From positions 1 to 47,918 of the forward strand of contig CALDUF010000002.1 in NCBI GenBank assembly GCA_937923515.1: a DNA stretch of 47,918 bases, given 5' to 3'. The position numbers and the translations under genes were made by a program. This stretch comes from an uncultured Flavobacteriaceae bacterium. Lineage in GTDB: Bacteria > Bacteroidota > Bacteroidia > Flavobacteriales > Flavobacteriaceae. The notes beneath the pieces are model-generated. The model did not search any database. It saw nothing but the letters and a program-made list of their open reading frames with translations, and was not told the DNA's origin. This document shows, in pieces, positions 16,429 through 25,356 of the stretch; within the stretch, counting starts at the first letter, position 1; the number at the start of each line of letters is the position of its first letter.

Positions 16429-16857
16429 ATGGCAGTAAAAGTTTCTACAAAATGGTTGGGTAATATGCGATTTGAAAGCACTAACCCTTCAGGACACAAT
16501 CTATTTATTGATGCAGGCGAAGAAAACGGAGGTAAAAGTGAAGGGTATCGCCCAAAAGCATTAATGCTATCAGGTTTAGCAGGCTGTTCTGGACTAGATG
16601 TAGCATCATTAATAAAAAAAATGAAATTAGATGTAGACGATTTTAATATTGAAGTTGAAGCTAATTTAACAGACGAGCATCCTAAAATTTACGATAAGGT
16701 AACCATGCATTTTCATTTTTATGGCGAAAACTTAAATGATAAGAAACTACAAAAGGCGGTAGATTTATCAATTGAAAAATACTGCGGCGTTATGGAAATG
16801 TTTCGTAAATTTTCAGATTTAAGTATTGAAACATTTTTTCACTCCAAAAGTGCCTAA
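16429..16857 (+). CDS. OsmC family peroxiredoxin-like protein
   Basis: 142 aa. OsmC/Ohr-fold thiol peroxidase candidate acting on organic or inorganic hydroperoxides. The two active-site cysteines are present: Cys 53 in LAGCSGLDVASLIKKM and Cys 119 in KYCGVMEMFRK, spaced as in the family. It belongs to the YhfA/OsmC-like group and not Ohr, by its short N-terminus and the Y-C-G-V-M block. Divergent partner: the AhpD-like gene. Downstream, recJ begins after 63 bases. Confidence 0.92.
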   Translation: MAVKVSTKWLGNMRFESTNPSGHNLFIDAGEENGGKSEGYRPKALMLSGLAGCSGLDVASLIKKMKLDVDDFNIEVEANLTDEHPKIYDKVTMHFHFYGENLNDKKLQKAVDLSIEKYCGVMEMFRKFSDLSIETFFHSKSA

Positions 16858-16920
16858 AGCTATAAAAGCCTAAGTATTTAGAGTTTCTAGTTCATATACT
16901 TTTAAATTAAACCTTTATAA

Positions 16921-18609
16921 ATGCGTTGGACGCTTAAACCAAAACCAGATTTAGAAAAAGTAAAACATTTACAGGAAAACCTCCAAGTAGATGAATTTAC
17001 CGCTACACTTTTGGTACAGCGTGGTATTGAAACGTACGATGAAGCTAAAGCATTTTTTCGCCCCAGTTTAAAGCATTTGCATGATCCGTATGCTATGAAA
17101 GATATGGATAAGGCTGTAGCCAGAATAGAACAGGCCTTTGCCAACAAAGAAAATATTTTGGTATATGGTGATTATGATGTTGATGGCACTACAGCTGTAG
17201 CGTTAATGTCTACCTATTTAAAAACTAAACACGGTTTAGTATACACGTATATTCCTAACCGATACGACGAGGGTTATGGTGTCTCCTATAAAGGCATTAA
17301 CTTTGCTTTAGAAAACGATTTTTCTTTAATAATAGCTTTAGATTGTGGCATTAAAGCTATAGAAAAAGTAGACTATGCCAAATCCTTAGGCATCGATTTT
17401 ATTATCTGTGATCATCACAGACCAGGAAAAGAAATTCCTAATGCTGTTGCGGTTTTAGATCCTAAACGAAGCGATTGTAATTACCCTTTTAAAGAGTTAT
17501 GTGGTTGTGGTGTTGGATTTAAATTAATTCAAGCGTTAGCACAAAAAGATGGTGAAACACCCGAAGATTTATTACCGTATTTAGATCTAGTTGCCACTGC
17601 AATTGGGGCAGATATTGTGCCTATTATCGGTGAAAATAGAGTGCTCGCTTATTTTGGATTGCATGTTATCAATACCAAACCAAGACCTGGAATTAAAGCC
17701 ATTTTAGACCAGATTGAAAAAACCGAACTCACTATTACCGATGTGGTTTTTATAATAGCACCAAGAATTAATGCAGCAGGACGAATGGAGCATGGTAATT
17801 TTGCAGTCGCGCTTCTAGCAGAAGAGGATTATGAGTTAGCCAAAACACACGCTGCAAATATTGATAACTATAATTTAGAAAGACGCGCCACCGATAAAGA
17901 AATAACCGTAGCTGCACTAGAACAAATAAAAACACTAAAAGAACAAAAACGCCTTACCACAGTAGTTTATGATGAAAACTGGCATAAAGGTGTTATTGGT
18001 ATCGTAGCATCTAGACTTACTGAGACCTATTATCGTCCTACATTGGTGTTTACTAAAAGTGGTGAAATGTTGGCGGCATCTGCACGCTCTGTAAAAGGGT
18101 TTGATGTATATAATGCTTTAGAGGCATGTAAAGAACATATTGAGCAATTTGGTGGCCATAAATATGCAGCTGGCTTAACCTTAAAGGCAGAAAATTATGA
18201 GGCTTTTAAACAAGCTTTTGAAGATGAAGTATCTAAAACAATTGATAGAAATTTATTAATTCCTGAAGTTAAGATTGATACCCAAATAGACTTAAAAGAT
18301 ATTACTCCAAAATTCTATCGGATTTTAAGTCAGTTTGCGCCCTTTGGTCCAAGTAATATGACACCTGTATTTATGACTGAAAACTTAAAAGATACAGGCT
18401 ATGGAAAATGTGTAGGCGAAGACAAAACACATTTAAGATTAACTGTAAAACAAGAAGGCGCTCAAAATATAGTTTGTATTGGCTTTGGTATGGGAGATAA
18501 ACACCATTTAATTTCTGATGGAAAACCTTTTAATGCCGTATATTCTATTGATGAAAACGAATGGCAAGGTAAGGTATCTTTACAATTAAAATTACGAGAT
18601 ATTAAATAA
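16921..18609 (+). CDS. recJ: single-stranded-DNA-specific exonuclease RecJ
   Basis: 562 aa. 5'-3' single-strand DNA exonuclease of recombination and mismatch repair. DHH-family metal motifs are intact: DYDVDGTT (Asp 84, 86, 88), ALDCGIKA (Asp 141) and CDHHRPG (Asp 164-His 165-His 166). The IAPRINAAGRM block and the DHHA1 motif FGGHKYAAGL follow, then a C-terminal OB-like domain. The length matches the family. It is probably followed in the same transcript by the MFS gene 36 bases on. Confidence 0.96.
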   Translation: MRWTLKPKPDLEKVKHLQENLQVDEFTATLLVQRGIETYDEAKAFFRPSLKHLHDPYAMKDMDKAVARIEQAFANKENILVYGDYDVDGTTAVALMSTYLKTKHGLVYTYIPNRYDEGYGVSYKGINFALENDFSLIIALDCGIKAIEKVDYAKSLGIDFIICDHHRPGKEIPNAVAVLDPKRSDCNYPFKELCGCGVGFKLIQALAQKDGETPEDLLPYLDLVATAIGADIVPIIGENRVLAYFGLHVINTKPRPGIKAILDQIEKTELTITDVVFIIAPRINAAGRMEHGNFAVALLAEEDYELAKTHAANIDNYNLERRATDKEITVAALEQIKTLKEQKRLTTVVYDENWHKGVIGIVASRLTETYYRPTLVFTKSGEMLAASARSVKGFDVYNALEACKEHIEQFGGHKYAAGLTLKAENYEAFKQAFEDEVSKTIDRNLLIPEVKIDTQIDLKDITPKFYRILSQFAPFGPSNMTPVFMTENLKDTGYGKCVGEDKTHLRLTVKQEGAQNIVCIGFGMGDKHHLISDGKPFNAVYSIDENEWQGKVSLQLKLRDIK

Positions 18610-18645
18610 CGTAACACATAGCAAATAATAACCTCAAAAATAAAA

Positions 18646-19911
18646 ATGCATAAAAACGACCCATACGCAGCATTACGCATTAAAGAATTCAATATATTTT
18701 TATTATTGAGATTTGCTTTAGTTTTTGGGTGGTCTATGCAATTTATAGTTATTGAGTGGCAAGTATATGCGCTAACAAATGACGAATTGAGCTTAGGAAT
18801 TATTGGCGCTTGCGAATTTATACCTGCATTTTTTATGGCGCCTTTTGCAGGCCATATTGTAGATAGAAAAGAAAAGCGCAACCTATTTGCATGTATTATT
18901 GCTTTATTCTCTTTAATTAGTTTTGGGTTGTTTTGGCTAACCTCACAAACTATTGAAACCACGTGGCATACCACTAGTATTCTAATAGGTATTTACAGCC
19001 TTGTTTTTTTTGGTGGTATTTTAAGAGCATTTTTTGGGCCAACTATATTTTCATTAATTGCTTTATTGGTTCCAAAACACGTTTATCCAAATGCCGCAAC
19101 ATGGAGCAGTAGTACCTGGAAAGGAGCCTCTGTTACGGGAGCATTGGTTGGCGGGTTTTTAGTAGCATGGATTGGTGTACACCACACATTAGGTATTATA
19201 TTTTCTTTAGTAATTGTGGCTTTTATTCTAGTGTTTTTTATTAAAAAGAAGCCTGTATTAAACAAAAAAATAAACGAGTCTATAAAAGAAAGTTTAAAGG
19301 TTGGTTTACGATTTGTTTTTAGTGATAAAGTAGTTTTAGGCGCTTTAACTTTAGATATGATTGCTGTACTATTTGGCGGTGCAGTTGCCATATTTGCGGT
19401 ATTTGCTAAAGATGTTTTAGATGCGGGACCAACGGGGTTTGGTATATTAAATGCAGCACTTTCTTTAGGTAGCATTTTAACCATGCTAGCAACAACATAT
19501 TTGCCAATAACTAAAAACACAGGCAAAAAACTACTTATCGCTGTTTTTGGATTTGGTGTAGCAATGATTGTTTTTGGAGCTTCAAAACTATTTTGGCTTA
19601 GTGTTATTGCTTTATTTGTTGCTGGAATTTTTGATGGGGTGTCTATGGTAATACGCCAAACGATTCTTCAACTTAAAACGCCAGACGACATGCGCGGTAG
19701 AGTTGGCGCAGTAAATTCTATGTTTGTAGGATCATCTAATGAATTAGGTGCTTTAGAAAGTGGTATCGCATCAAAACTATTTGGTGCACCATTAGCTGTT
19801 GTGCTAGGTGGGTGCGCTACACTAATTACTGTAGTTGCTATGGGCTTAAAAAATACTGATTTAAGAGATTTAGATTTAACAGAAGATATTGAAGCCAGTA
19901 AAAGCGAATGA
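18646..19911 (+). CDS. MFS transporter (EntS-like MFS_3 group)
   Basis: 421 aa with about 12 membrane helices. The A-loop between TM2 and TM3 reads FAGHIVDRKEKRN, the classic MFS G-x3-D-R-x-x-R pattern. MRGRVGAVNSMFVGSSNELGALESG near the end is typical of the MFS_3 (enterobactin-exporter-like) group. Substrate unknown; an efflux role for a small molecule is the default expectation. Its stop is 2 bases from the stop of the convergent hydrolase gene. Confidence 0.88.
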   Translation: MHKNDPYAALRIKEFNIFLLLRFALVFGWSMQFIVIEWQVYALTNDELSLGIIGACEFIPAFFMAPFAGHIVDRKEKRNLFACIIALFSLISFGLFWLTSQTIETTWHTTSILIGIYSLVFFGGILRAFFGPTIFSLIALLVPKHVYPNAATWSSSTWKGASVTGALVGGFLVAWIGVHHTLGIIFSLVIVAFILVFFIKKKPVLNKKINESIKESLKVGLRFVFSDKVVLGALTLDMIAVLFGGAVAIFAVFAKDVLDAGPTGFGILNAALSLGSILTMLATTYLPITKNTGKKLLIAVFGFGVAMIVFGASKLFWLSVIALFVAGIFDGVSMVIRQTILQLKTPDDMRGRVGAVNSMFVGSSNELGALESGIASKLFGAPLAVVLGGCATLITVVAMGLKNTDLRDLDLTEDIEASKSE

Positions 19912-19913
19912 CT

Positions 19914-20846
19914 TTAAGGTGTAATAAAGTTTAAAATTGTTTCGCTAATTACTTGCGGTTGTTCTTCTTGAATAAAGTGTTTTGCATCTAAAAGCGTAAT
20001 GTTATTTTCATTGATATTTAAATCTTGCACTACACGATCTTTTTGTGGGTTCCATTTTAAAAAATCATCGTTTCTACCCCAAATAACAGCCACAGGAATG
20101 TTAAGCTTACTAATCATGGGTTGGTAGTTCTTTAAAGCATTACAGGTTTGTGTAAAAAAGTAATACATGGCTTTAGTTTTGCCTTCTCTTAATGGGGTTT
20201 TATAACCTTCAACATCAACTTTAGTTAACCTATTTTCTGTTAATCCGGTTTTAAATAAACCTTTTAACATCATATTTGTTGTAATGCCACTTCTATAACT
20301 CCACATAGCGGTTTTAGCAAAAAATCCTTTTTTAAAACGAATAGGAGGATCAAACCCTTCTTCGTAAATAATAGTATTTAGCATTACCATATTTTTAATA
20401 CGGTTTGGTGCTAATTCTATAAGTTCCCAAGTCCACAAACCACCAGCATCATGCATAACATGCGACCATTGTTCTATTTTCAAAAAATCCATCAAGGCTA
20501 ATAAGCGTTTTGCGTGATTTTTTTCAGAATATATATCGTAACCATCTGGTGAATCGCTAGAGCCAAACCCTAACATATCTGGTACAATAACGCGGTTTGT
20601 TTTAGCTAAGTCATCAATTATATTTCTATACAACCAACCAGAAGTAGGCACGCCATGCAGTAAAACAATAACAGGCCCTTTCCCTTTATCAATGTAGCTT
20701 ATTTTTCCGTCTTGCGAGTTGAAACTTTGTTGTGTTGCTCTAAATGTTGCGTATGTCATTTGTGATGAATTGACGTCTTTAGACTTGTATGCTTTACAAG
20801 ATGAAAGACTTATGATTACAAACAGAAAGATACAGATATTTTTCAT
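19914..20846 (-). CDS. alpha/beta hydrolase lipoprotein, epoxide hydrolase / haloalkane dehalogenase-like
   Basis: 310 aa. Lipoprotein signal ending LSSC (Cys 17), so the enzyme is in the periplasm or on the outer membrane. Oxyanion-hole HGVPTSG at 64-70. The nucleophile elbow is MHDAGG with aspartate 133 as nucleophile, as in haloalkane dehalogenases and epoxide hydrolases and unlike the serine of esterases. The C-terminal catalytic histidine is in DAKHFIQEEQP, which closely matches the H-F-L-Q-E-D-x-P of haloalkane dehalogenases. The tryptophan after the nucleophile (QDWGG/HDWGG), which binds halide in dehalogenases, is alanine here, so dehalogenation is doubtful. It may be co-transcribed with upstream lpxH (10-base gap). 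Confidence 0.82.
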   Translation of the reverse strand: MKNICIFLFVIISLSSCKAYKSKDVNSSQMTYATFRATQQSFNSQDGKISYIDKGKGPVIVLLHGVPTSGWLYRNIIDDLAKTNRVIVPDMLGFGSSDSPDGYDIYSEKNHAKRLLALMDFLKIEQWSHVMHDAGGLWTWELIELAPNRIKNMVMLNTIIYEEGFDPPIRFKKGFFAKTAMWSYRSGITTNMMLKGLFKTGLTENRLTKVDVEGYKTPLREGKTKAMYYFFTQTCNALKNYQPMISKLNIPVAVIWGRNDDFLKWNPQKDRVVQDLNINENNITLLDAKHFIQEEQPQVISETILNFITP

Positions 20847-20856
20847 TTTAAAAGAT

Positions 20857-21618
20857 TTAAGACGGTTGAAACGTTTTTAAAGACAATGAATTTCCATCAA
20901 AAACACCATAGGTATAATATTGGATCCAATCGCCAAGGTTGATGTATTTTGAATTTTCATTTAAATTAATATCTAACGGCAAATGCCTATGACCAAACAC
21001 AAAAAAATCGCGGTGTTTATCTTCTAGTTTTCGTTTACAATACTGCACAAGCCATTCGTTATCTTCGCCCAAAAAAGTAGCGTCGTCATCACCAGAAATC
21101 AATTTATTTTTAACTGAAAAATATTGTGCTATTCGCATACCAATATCAGGATGTCCCCACTGGAATACCCATTTAAAAAACGGATTTGTAAATACTTTTT
21201 TTAAGCGCTTGTAGCCCTTATCTCCAGGTCCTAATCCATCGCCATGACCTATAAAAAAAGTGTTATCGTTAAACGTAAATTCTTTGGGTTTATGGTATAC
21301 TGGAATACCTAATTCTTCCTCAAAATAGCCATTCATCCATAAATCGTGATTCCCAACAAAATAGTGAATTGGGATACCCGAATCTGCAATTTCGGCAAGC
21401 TTGCCTAAAGTTCTGGTAAACCCTCTTGGAACTACGGTTTTATATTCAAACCAAAAGTCGAATAAATCTCCTAAAAGAAATATAGCTGCCGCATCTTCTT
21501 TTATGTCGTCTAACCATGCTACAAATTTTTTTTCACGAGGAAAAGAGGCTGCTTTAGTGGGAGCTCCCAAATGGTTATCGGAAGCAAAATAAATTTTTTT
21601 ACCTTCAGGTATTTGCAT
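20857..21618 (-). CDS. lpxH: UDP-2,3-diacylglucosamine diphosphatase (LpxH-like)
   Basis: 253 aa from the ATG giving MQIPEGKKIYFASDNHLG; an in-frame ATG 18 bases upstream would add a poor N-terminus. Calcineurin-like phosphoesterase with the full metal set: D-x-H in SDNHLG (14-16), GD in LLGDLFDFW (50-51), GNHD (89-92), GHGDG (near 127) and GHRH (near 218). The FDFWFEY and VGNHDLWM segments are typical of LpxH, which hydrolyses UDP-diacylglucosamine to lipid X in lipid A synthesis at the inner membrane. Flavobacterial LpxH proteins of this length are usual. Confidence 0.85.
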   Translation of the reverse strand: MQIPEGKKIYFASDNHLGAPTKAASFPREKKFVAWLDDIKEDAAAIFLLGDLFDFWFEYKTVVPRGFTRTLGKLAEIADSGIPIHYFVGNHDLWMNGYFEEELGIPVYHKPKEFTFNDNTFFIGHGDGLGPGDKGYKRLKKVFTNPFFKWVFQWGHPDIGMRIAQYFSVKNKLISGDDDATFLGEDNEWLVQYCKRKLEDKHRDFFVFGHRHLPLDINLNENSKYINLGDWIQYYTYGVFDGNSLSLKTFQPS

Positions 21619-21826
21619 GGTGTAAATATAGTACATTCCTACGAAGAGAGGAATTTCAATTTTCTTAATTATACATGCTGAAGGTACTAAAGCTTCTGCT
21701 TTTAATTACAGATACTTAATTTTTATTAATTGAGATTTAAAAAACTGGAGCATATTTATCAAGTAGTTAAGAAACGTAACTAACCCTGTTTAGTTTGGTA
21801 ATATTATTGAAATATTTAATAAAAAA

Positions 21827-22123
21827 TTAAATATATTTTTGAATTATATCGATAAGTGCATTTGCTTGCTGCTCGCCACTTTGGCGCCATTTCATTTCAC
21901 CGTCTTTATAAATAATTAAAGTTGGTAAATCTTTTACGCGGAGTGCATCGGCTAGTTCTAGATTTTTTTCAACATCAATTTTTATAACTTTAGCCTTATC
22001 ACCAAGTGCAGCAGCTACATCACGAAGAATAGGATGCATAGCGGTAGATTGTTCGTTCCATTCTGCATAAAAATCAAACAGAACTGGAATTTCAACATCG
22101 ATGAGTTCTCCAAATTTTGACAT
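21827..22123 (-). CDS. thioredoxin-fold protein lacking both active-site cysteines
   Basis: 98 aa; the fold is clearly thioredoxin (VLFDFYAEW, VIKIDVEKN, a cis-proline loop DLPTLIIYKDGE with Pro 67). Where thioredoxin has WCGPC the sequence reads W-N-E-Q-S (22-26), so both catalytic cysteines are replaced, by Asn 23 and Ser 26. There is no other cysteine in the protein. It cannot do thiol-disulfide exchange; a binding, chaperone or regulatory role is possible but unproven. No signal peptide. It stands alone between two phosphoesterase genes, with about 200 bases of A/T-rich sequence downstream in which I see no feature. Confidence 0.88.
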   Translation of the reverse strand: MSKFGELIDVEIPVLFDFYAEWNEQSTAMHPILRDVAAALGDKAKVIKIDVEKNLELADALRVKDLPTLIIYKDGEMKWRQSGEQQANALIDIIQKYI

Positions 22124-22140
22124 GTGCTAATCTATTATTT

Positions 22141-22169
22141 TAAAGTGTTGGTTGGTTGCAAACACTTTA
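22141..22169 (-). terminator. hairpin downstream of the membrane phosphoesterase gene
   Basis: 9-bp perfect inverted repeat TAAAGTGTT / AACACTTTA with an 11-base loop, 51 bases past the phosphoesterase stop. No strong T-run follows on the minus strand, so termination is tentative. Confidence 0.4.
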
Positions 22170-22220
22170 GCTAATTATAAAAATAAGTAATTTACTTTTA
22201 AATATAACATTTCCACACAA

Positions 22221-23453
22221 TTAAACCGTTTTTACACCTTTTTTAAGTTCTATAACGGTTATTTCTGGCCAAATCCCTACGCGTCCTGGAAATCCTAAAT
22301 AGCCAAAACCTCTGTTTACATTTATAAACTGACCGAGTTCTTCATAAATACCAGCCCAATATTTGTAGCGCCATTTTACGGGACTCCATTTAAACCAACC
22401 AGGTATTTCTATACCAAATTGCATCCCGTGTGTGTGCCCACTTAATGTTAAATGGTAATGATAATCATCATGTATTACTTGTTTTTCCCAATGCGAAGGA
22501 TCATGACTCATCAATATCTTAAAATCGTTTTTAGCAACGTTGGCCACAGCCTTCTTTAAATCTCCTGCTTTTTTAAATCCGCCTGCGCCCCAGTTTTCAA
22601 CCCCTACTAGCGCTATTTTTTGCCCATTACGTTCTATAAACCTGCTTTCATTCAACAATAAATCGAAACCTATTTGTTTTTGAATGATTTTTAAATCTTC
22701 TAAGTTTTGTGCTTTTGCTGCCTTTGATGGCCATCTTAAATAATCACCATAATCATGATTTCCCAATACTGAAAATAGCCCGTCCTTAGCTTTAAGTTTA
22801 CTAAAAATATCAACGTAAGGCAGCATCTCTTTCGATTCGTTATTTACCATATCACCAGTAAACAAAATCACGTCACTTTCTTGCGCGTTAATCAAATCGA
22901 TAGCATAGGCAACTTTATCCTTATTATCAAAACTTCCAGAATGTACATCGCTTATTTGGGTAAGTTTATAGCCATCAAAAGCTTCTGGTAAATCTTCAAA
23001 AGTTAAAGTGTATTTTAAAACTTTAAAATTGTATTTCCCCTTATAAAGTCCGTAAAGTATAGCACCAAAAGGTATGGATGCAATGCCTAAAGCTATTTTA
23101 GAAATAAATGCTCTACGAGAAGGCAAGTAATTTACACCCGAATTGGCCCCTTCAGTAAAGTATCTAAAAATAGCTTGCAGTACTCTAAAAACATCTTCGG
23201 CAAACATTAGGGCAATAATTATCATTTTAGGCACCAAAAGCGCTATTAAAAAGCCAAATGCAAAGGCTTGCGGCGTACCGTAATCTGATCTTGATGCTAG
23301 ACCATACAATCGATAAAAGCAATTACCAACAACTAAAAATGTAACACTCCAGTAAAATATACTCAACCATATGTTTTTAGATATGGCCCTAAATGCTTGA
23401 AATGCATAAACTTCAATAACAACAAAAATGAGTAGTAAAATTAACCAGCGCAC
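22221..23453 (-). CDS. membrane-anchored metallophosphoesterase (YkuE-like)
   Basis: 410 aa. The first roughly 145 residues carry about four membrane helices (MRWLILLLIFVVIEVYAF at the start; the last near 115-135). The calcineurin-like domain follows, with ISDVHSGS, LFTGDMVNN, VLGNHDYGDY, LMSHDP and LSGHTHGMQFG, so all metal ligands are present. This is the layout of YkuE/YaeI-type phosphoesterases, whose members act on phospholipids or other membrane-proximal phosphoesters; the substrate here is unknown. A 166-base gap separates it from the divergent sugar transporter. Confidence 0.87.
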   Translation of the reverse strand: MRWLILLLIFVVIEVYAFQAFRAISKNIWLSIFYWSVTFLVVGNCFYRLYGLASRSDYGTPQAFAFGFLIALLVPKMIIIALMFAEDVFRVLQAIFRYFTEGANSGVNYLPSRRAFISKIALGIASIPFGAILYGLYKGKYNFKVLKYTLTFEDLPEAFDGYKLTQISDVHSGSFDNKDKVAYAIDLINAQESDVILFTGDMVNNESKEMLPYVDIFSKLKAKDGLFSVLGNHDYGDYLRWPSKAAKAQNLEDLKIIQKQIGFDLLLNESRFIERNGQKIALVGVENWGAGGFKKAGDLKKAVANVAKNDFKILMSHDPSHWEKQVIHDDYHYHLTLSGHTHGMQFGIEIPGWFKWSPVKWRYKYWAGIYEELGQFINVNRGFGYLGFPGRVGIWPEITVIELKKGVKTV

Positions 23454-23619
23454 TATTTTCTTTTTTTGGTAAAGATACGCATATACGCCTCCTTAAAATC
23501 TTATAATAGTGTTAATGGTTTTCTAAAAAAAAGAGATATATAAGTTTATTTCAATCTATTATCATTTGCTGTTCATTTTAGTATCTTAGGTGCGTGTAAT
23601 TAGATATAACCTTCGCTTT

Positions 23620-25290
23620 ATGAACCATCAAAACAATAAATCTGCCTTAGCCACTCTAGTAACCGTATTTTTCTTTTGGGGCTTTATAGCTGCATCAAAC
23701 GGTGTGTTTATTCCGTTTTGTAAAACCTATTTTAACATTGATCAATTTCAATCACAATTAGTAGATTTTGCATTTTATGGTGCTTACTATATTGGCGCAT
23801 TATTGTTGTTTATTTTATCTAGCGCAGTAAAACGCGATATTTTAAATAATTGGGGCTATAAAAATGGTATTGTATATGGTTTATTGTTATCAGCAATAGG
23901 CGCATTTATTATGTTTCCTGCCACAGCTGGCGCAGAACAAGGGCAAACTGCAGTATTTTATTTTGTGCTTGTGGTATTATTTATTGTTGGTTTGGGCTTT
24001 TCTTTACAACAAACCGCTGCAAATCCGTTTGCAATTGCATTGGGCGATCCAAAAACAGGCTCTCATCGTTTAAATTTAGCAGGAGGTATTAACTCTTTCG
24101 GAACCACCATTGGACCCGTTGTAGTTAGCCTTATTATATTTGGTTCAGCATCGTGGTCTACTAGTGAGTTGGCTAAAATGATTAACAATAACGAGATTAC
24201 GCTTATTACAGTACAGTGGTTATATGTAGGTGTTGGGGTACTATTTTTGCTTGCTGCTGCGCTATTTTATTTTTCAAAAAAATTACCTGATCTTAAATCT
24301 GATACCGCTTTTGAGTCTGCCAATAAAGCTAAAAACTTACTTATTGTTTTAACGCTCATTATTGTTGGGTGTTTTGGTTATATTTTTAGTACATATTCTG
24401 GTAATGCTGTTGCCTCTGAAGATTTAGAGCAACAACGTTTAATCGTACTTTTCGTAGCGTTATTTGCTGTAATAGCGTCTATTTTTATTGCAAACTCTAG
24501 TGCTTCAAAAAAACCTGAAGGTTGGGGCGCAATGAAATATCCACAATTGGTTTTGGGGATGTTAGCCATTTTTACTTATGTTGGTGTAGAAGTAACTATT
24601 GGCAGTAATTTGGGAGAATTACTTAAAAAAGGTGTAGGCGATTCTGGATTAAACGGCCTAGGTTTACCCGTTTTAAACGATTCTGAATTGGGCAAATACA
24701 TCTCATTATATTGGGGCGGATTAATGATTGGGCGTTGGGTGGGCGCTATTACTGTTTTTAACCCAAGTAAAGGTTTAAAAAAAGCACTTCAAATTATAGT
24801 GCCATATATTGCGCTTGGGGTAATCGTTCTGGTAAATTCTATCAAATACACGTTTTCTACAAACGAAATTTTATTTTTCTCAGTGTGTATCGCTGTTCAA
24901 ATTTTAGGGTTCTTCTATGCTAAAGATAATCCTGTAAACACATTAAAAACCTTTAGTTTATTAGGTGTTATAGCCATGTTAATTGGGTTGTTTTCTTCAG
25001 GAAACATGGCATTGTTTGCCTTTTTATCTGGTGGATTATTTTGCTCTATTATGTGGCCATGTATTTTCACGTTAAGTATTGCTGGTTTAGGCAAGTATAC
25101 CTCACAAGGTTCTGCGTTTTTAGTGATGATGATTCTTGGTGGTGCCATTATTCCTCCAGTACAAGGAAAACTTGCCGATGTTTTCAATATTCAATCCTCT
25201 TACTGGATCGCAGTAGCTTGTTTTGCGTATTTGGTATTTTATGCCTTTAGAACCAAAACGGTTTTAGACAAACAAAATGTAACGTATTAA
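23620..25290 (+). CDS. sugar MFS transporter (FucP / glucose-galactose type)
   Basis: 556 aa from [13 protein letters not shown]; an earlier in-frame ATG at 23590 would add ten residues. Sugar:proton symporter of the FHS family: [20 protein letters not shown] in TM1 and [21 protein letters not shown] in the TM4 loop match FucP-type proteins, as do [14 protein letters not shown] and [32 protein letters not shown] late in the protein. It has about 14 hydrophobic segments and is longer than the roughly 430-aa E. coli FucP because of an extra pair of helices and a loop in the middle (about 235-320). Sugar specificity cannot be read from sequence. Confidence 0.92.
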   Translation: MNHQNNKSALATLVTVFFFWGFIAASNGVFIPFCKTYFNIDQFQSQLVDFAFYGAYYIGALLLFILSSAVKRDILNNWGYKNGIVYGLLLSAIGAFIMFPATAGAEQGQTAVFYFVLVVLFIVGLGFSLQQTAANPFAIALGDPKTGSHRLNLAGGINSFGTTIGPVVVSLIIFGSASWSTSELAKMINNNEITLITVQWLYVGVGVLFLLAAALFYFSKKLPDLKSDTAFESANKAKNLLIVLTLIIVGCFGYIFSTYSGNAVASEDLEQQRLIVLFVALFAVIASIFIANSSASKKPEGWGAMKYPQLVLGMLAIFTYVGVEVTIGSNLGELLKKGVGDSGLNGLGLPVLNDSELGKYISLYWGGLMIGRWVGAITVFNPSKGLKKALQIIVPYIALGVIVLVNSIKYTFSTNEILFFSVCIAVQILGFFYAKDNPVNTLKTFSLLGVIAMLIGLFSSGNMALFAFLSGGLFCSIMWPCIFTLSIAGLGKYTSQGSAFLVMMILGGAIIPPVQGKLADVFNIQSSYWIAVACFAYLVFYAFRTKTVLDKQNVTY

Positions 25291-25326
25291 CTAATTTACC
25301 ATAACACAATTAAGCCTAACTTTTTG

Positions 25327-25334
25327 TAGCTTTG
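25327..25334 (+). promoter_or_regulatory. -7 element upstream of polA
   Basis: TAGCTTTG fits TAnnTTTG, 22 bases before the polA ATG. No TTG was found at the proper -33 spacing. Confidence 0.4.
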
Positions 25335-25356
25335 ATGTTCTATCAAAACATACAAA

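Noticed and set aside
19914-20846. Naming this gene haloalkane dehalogenase
   Set aside because: The halide-binding Trp after the nucleophile is absent, so the more general hydrolase name is safer.
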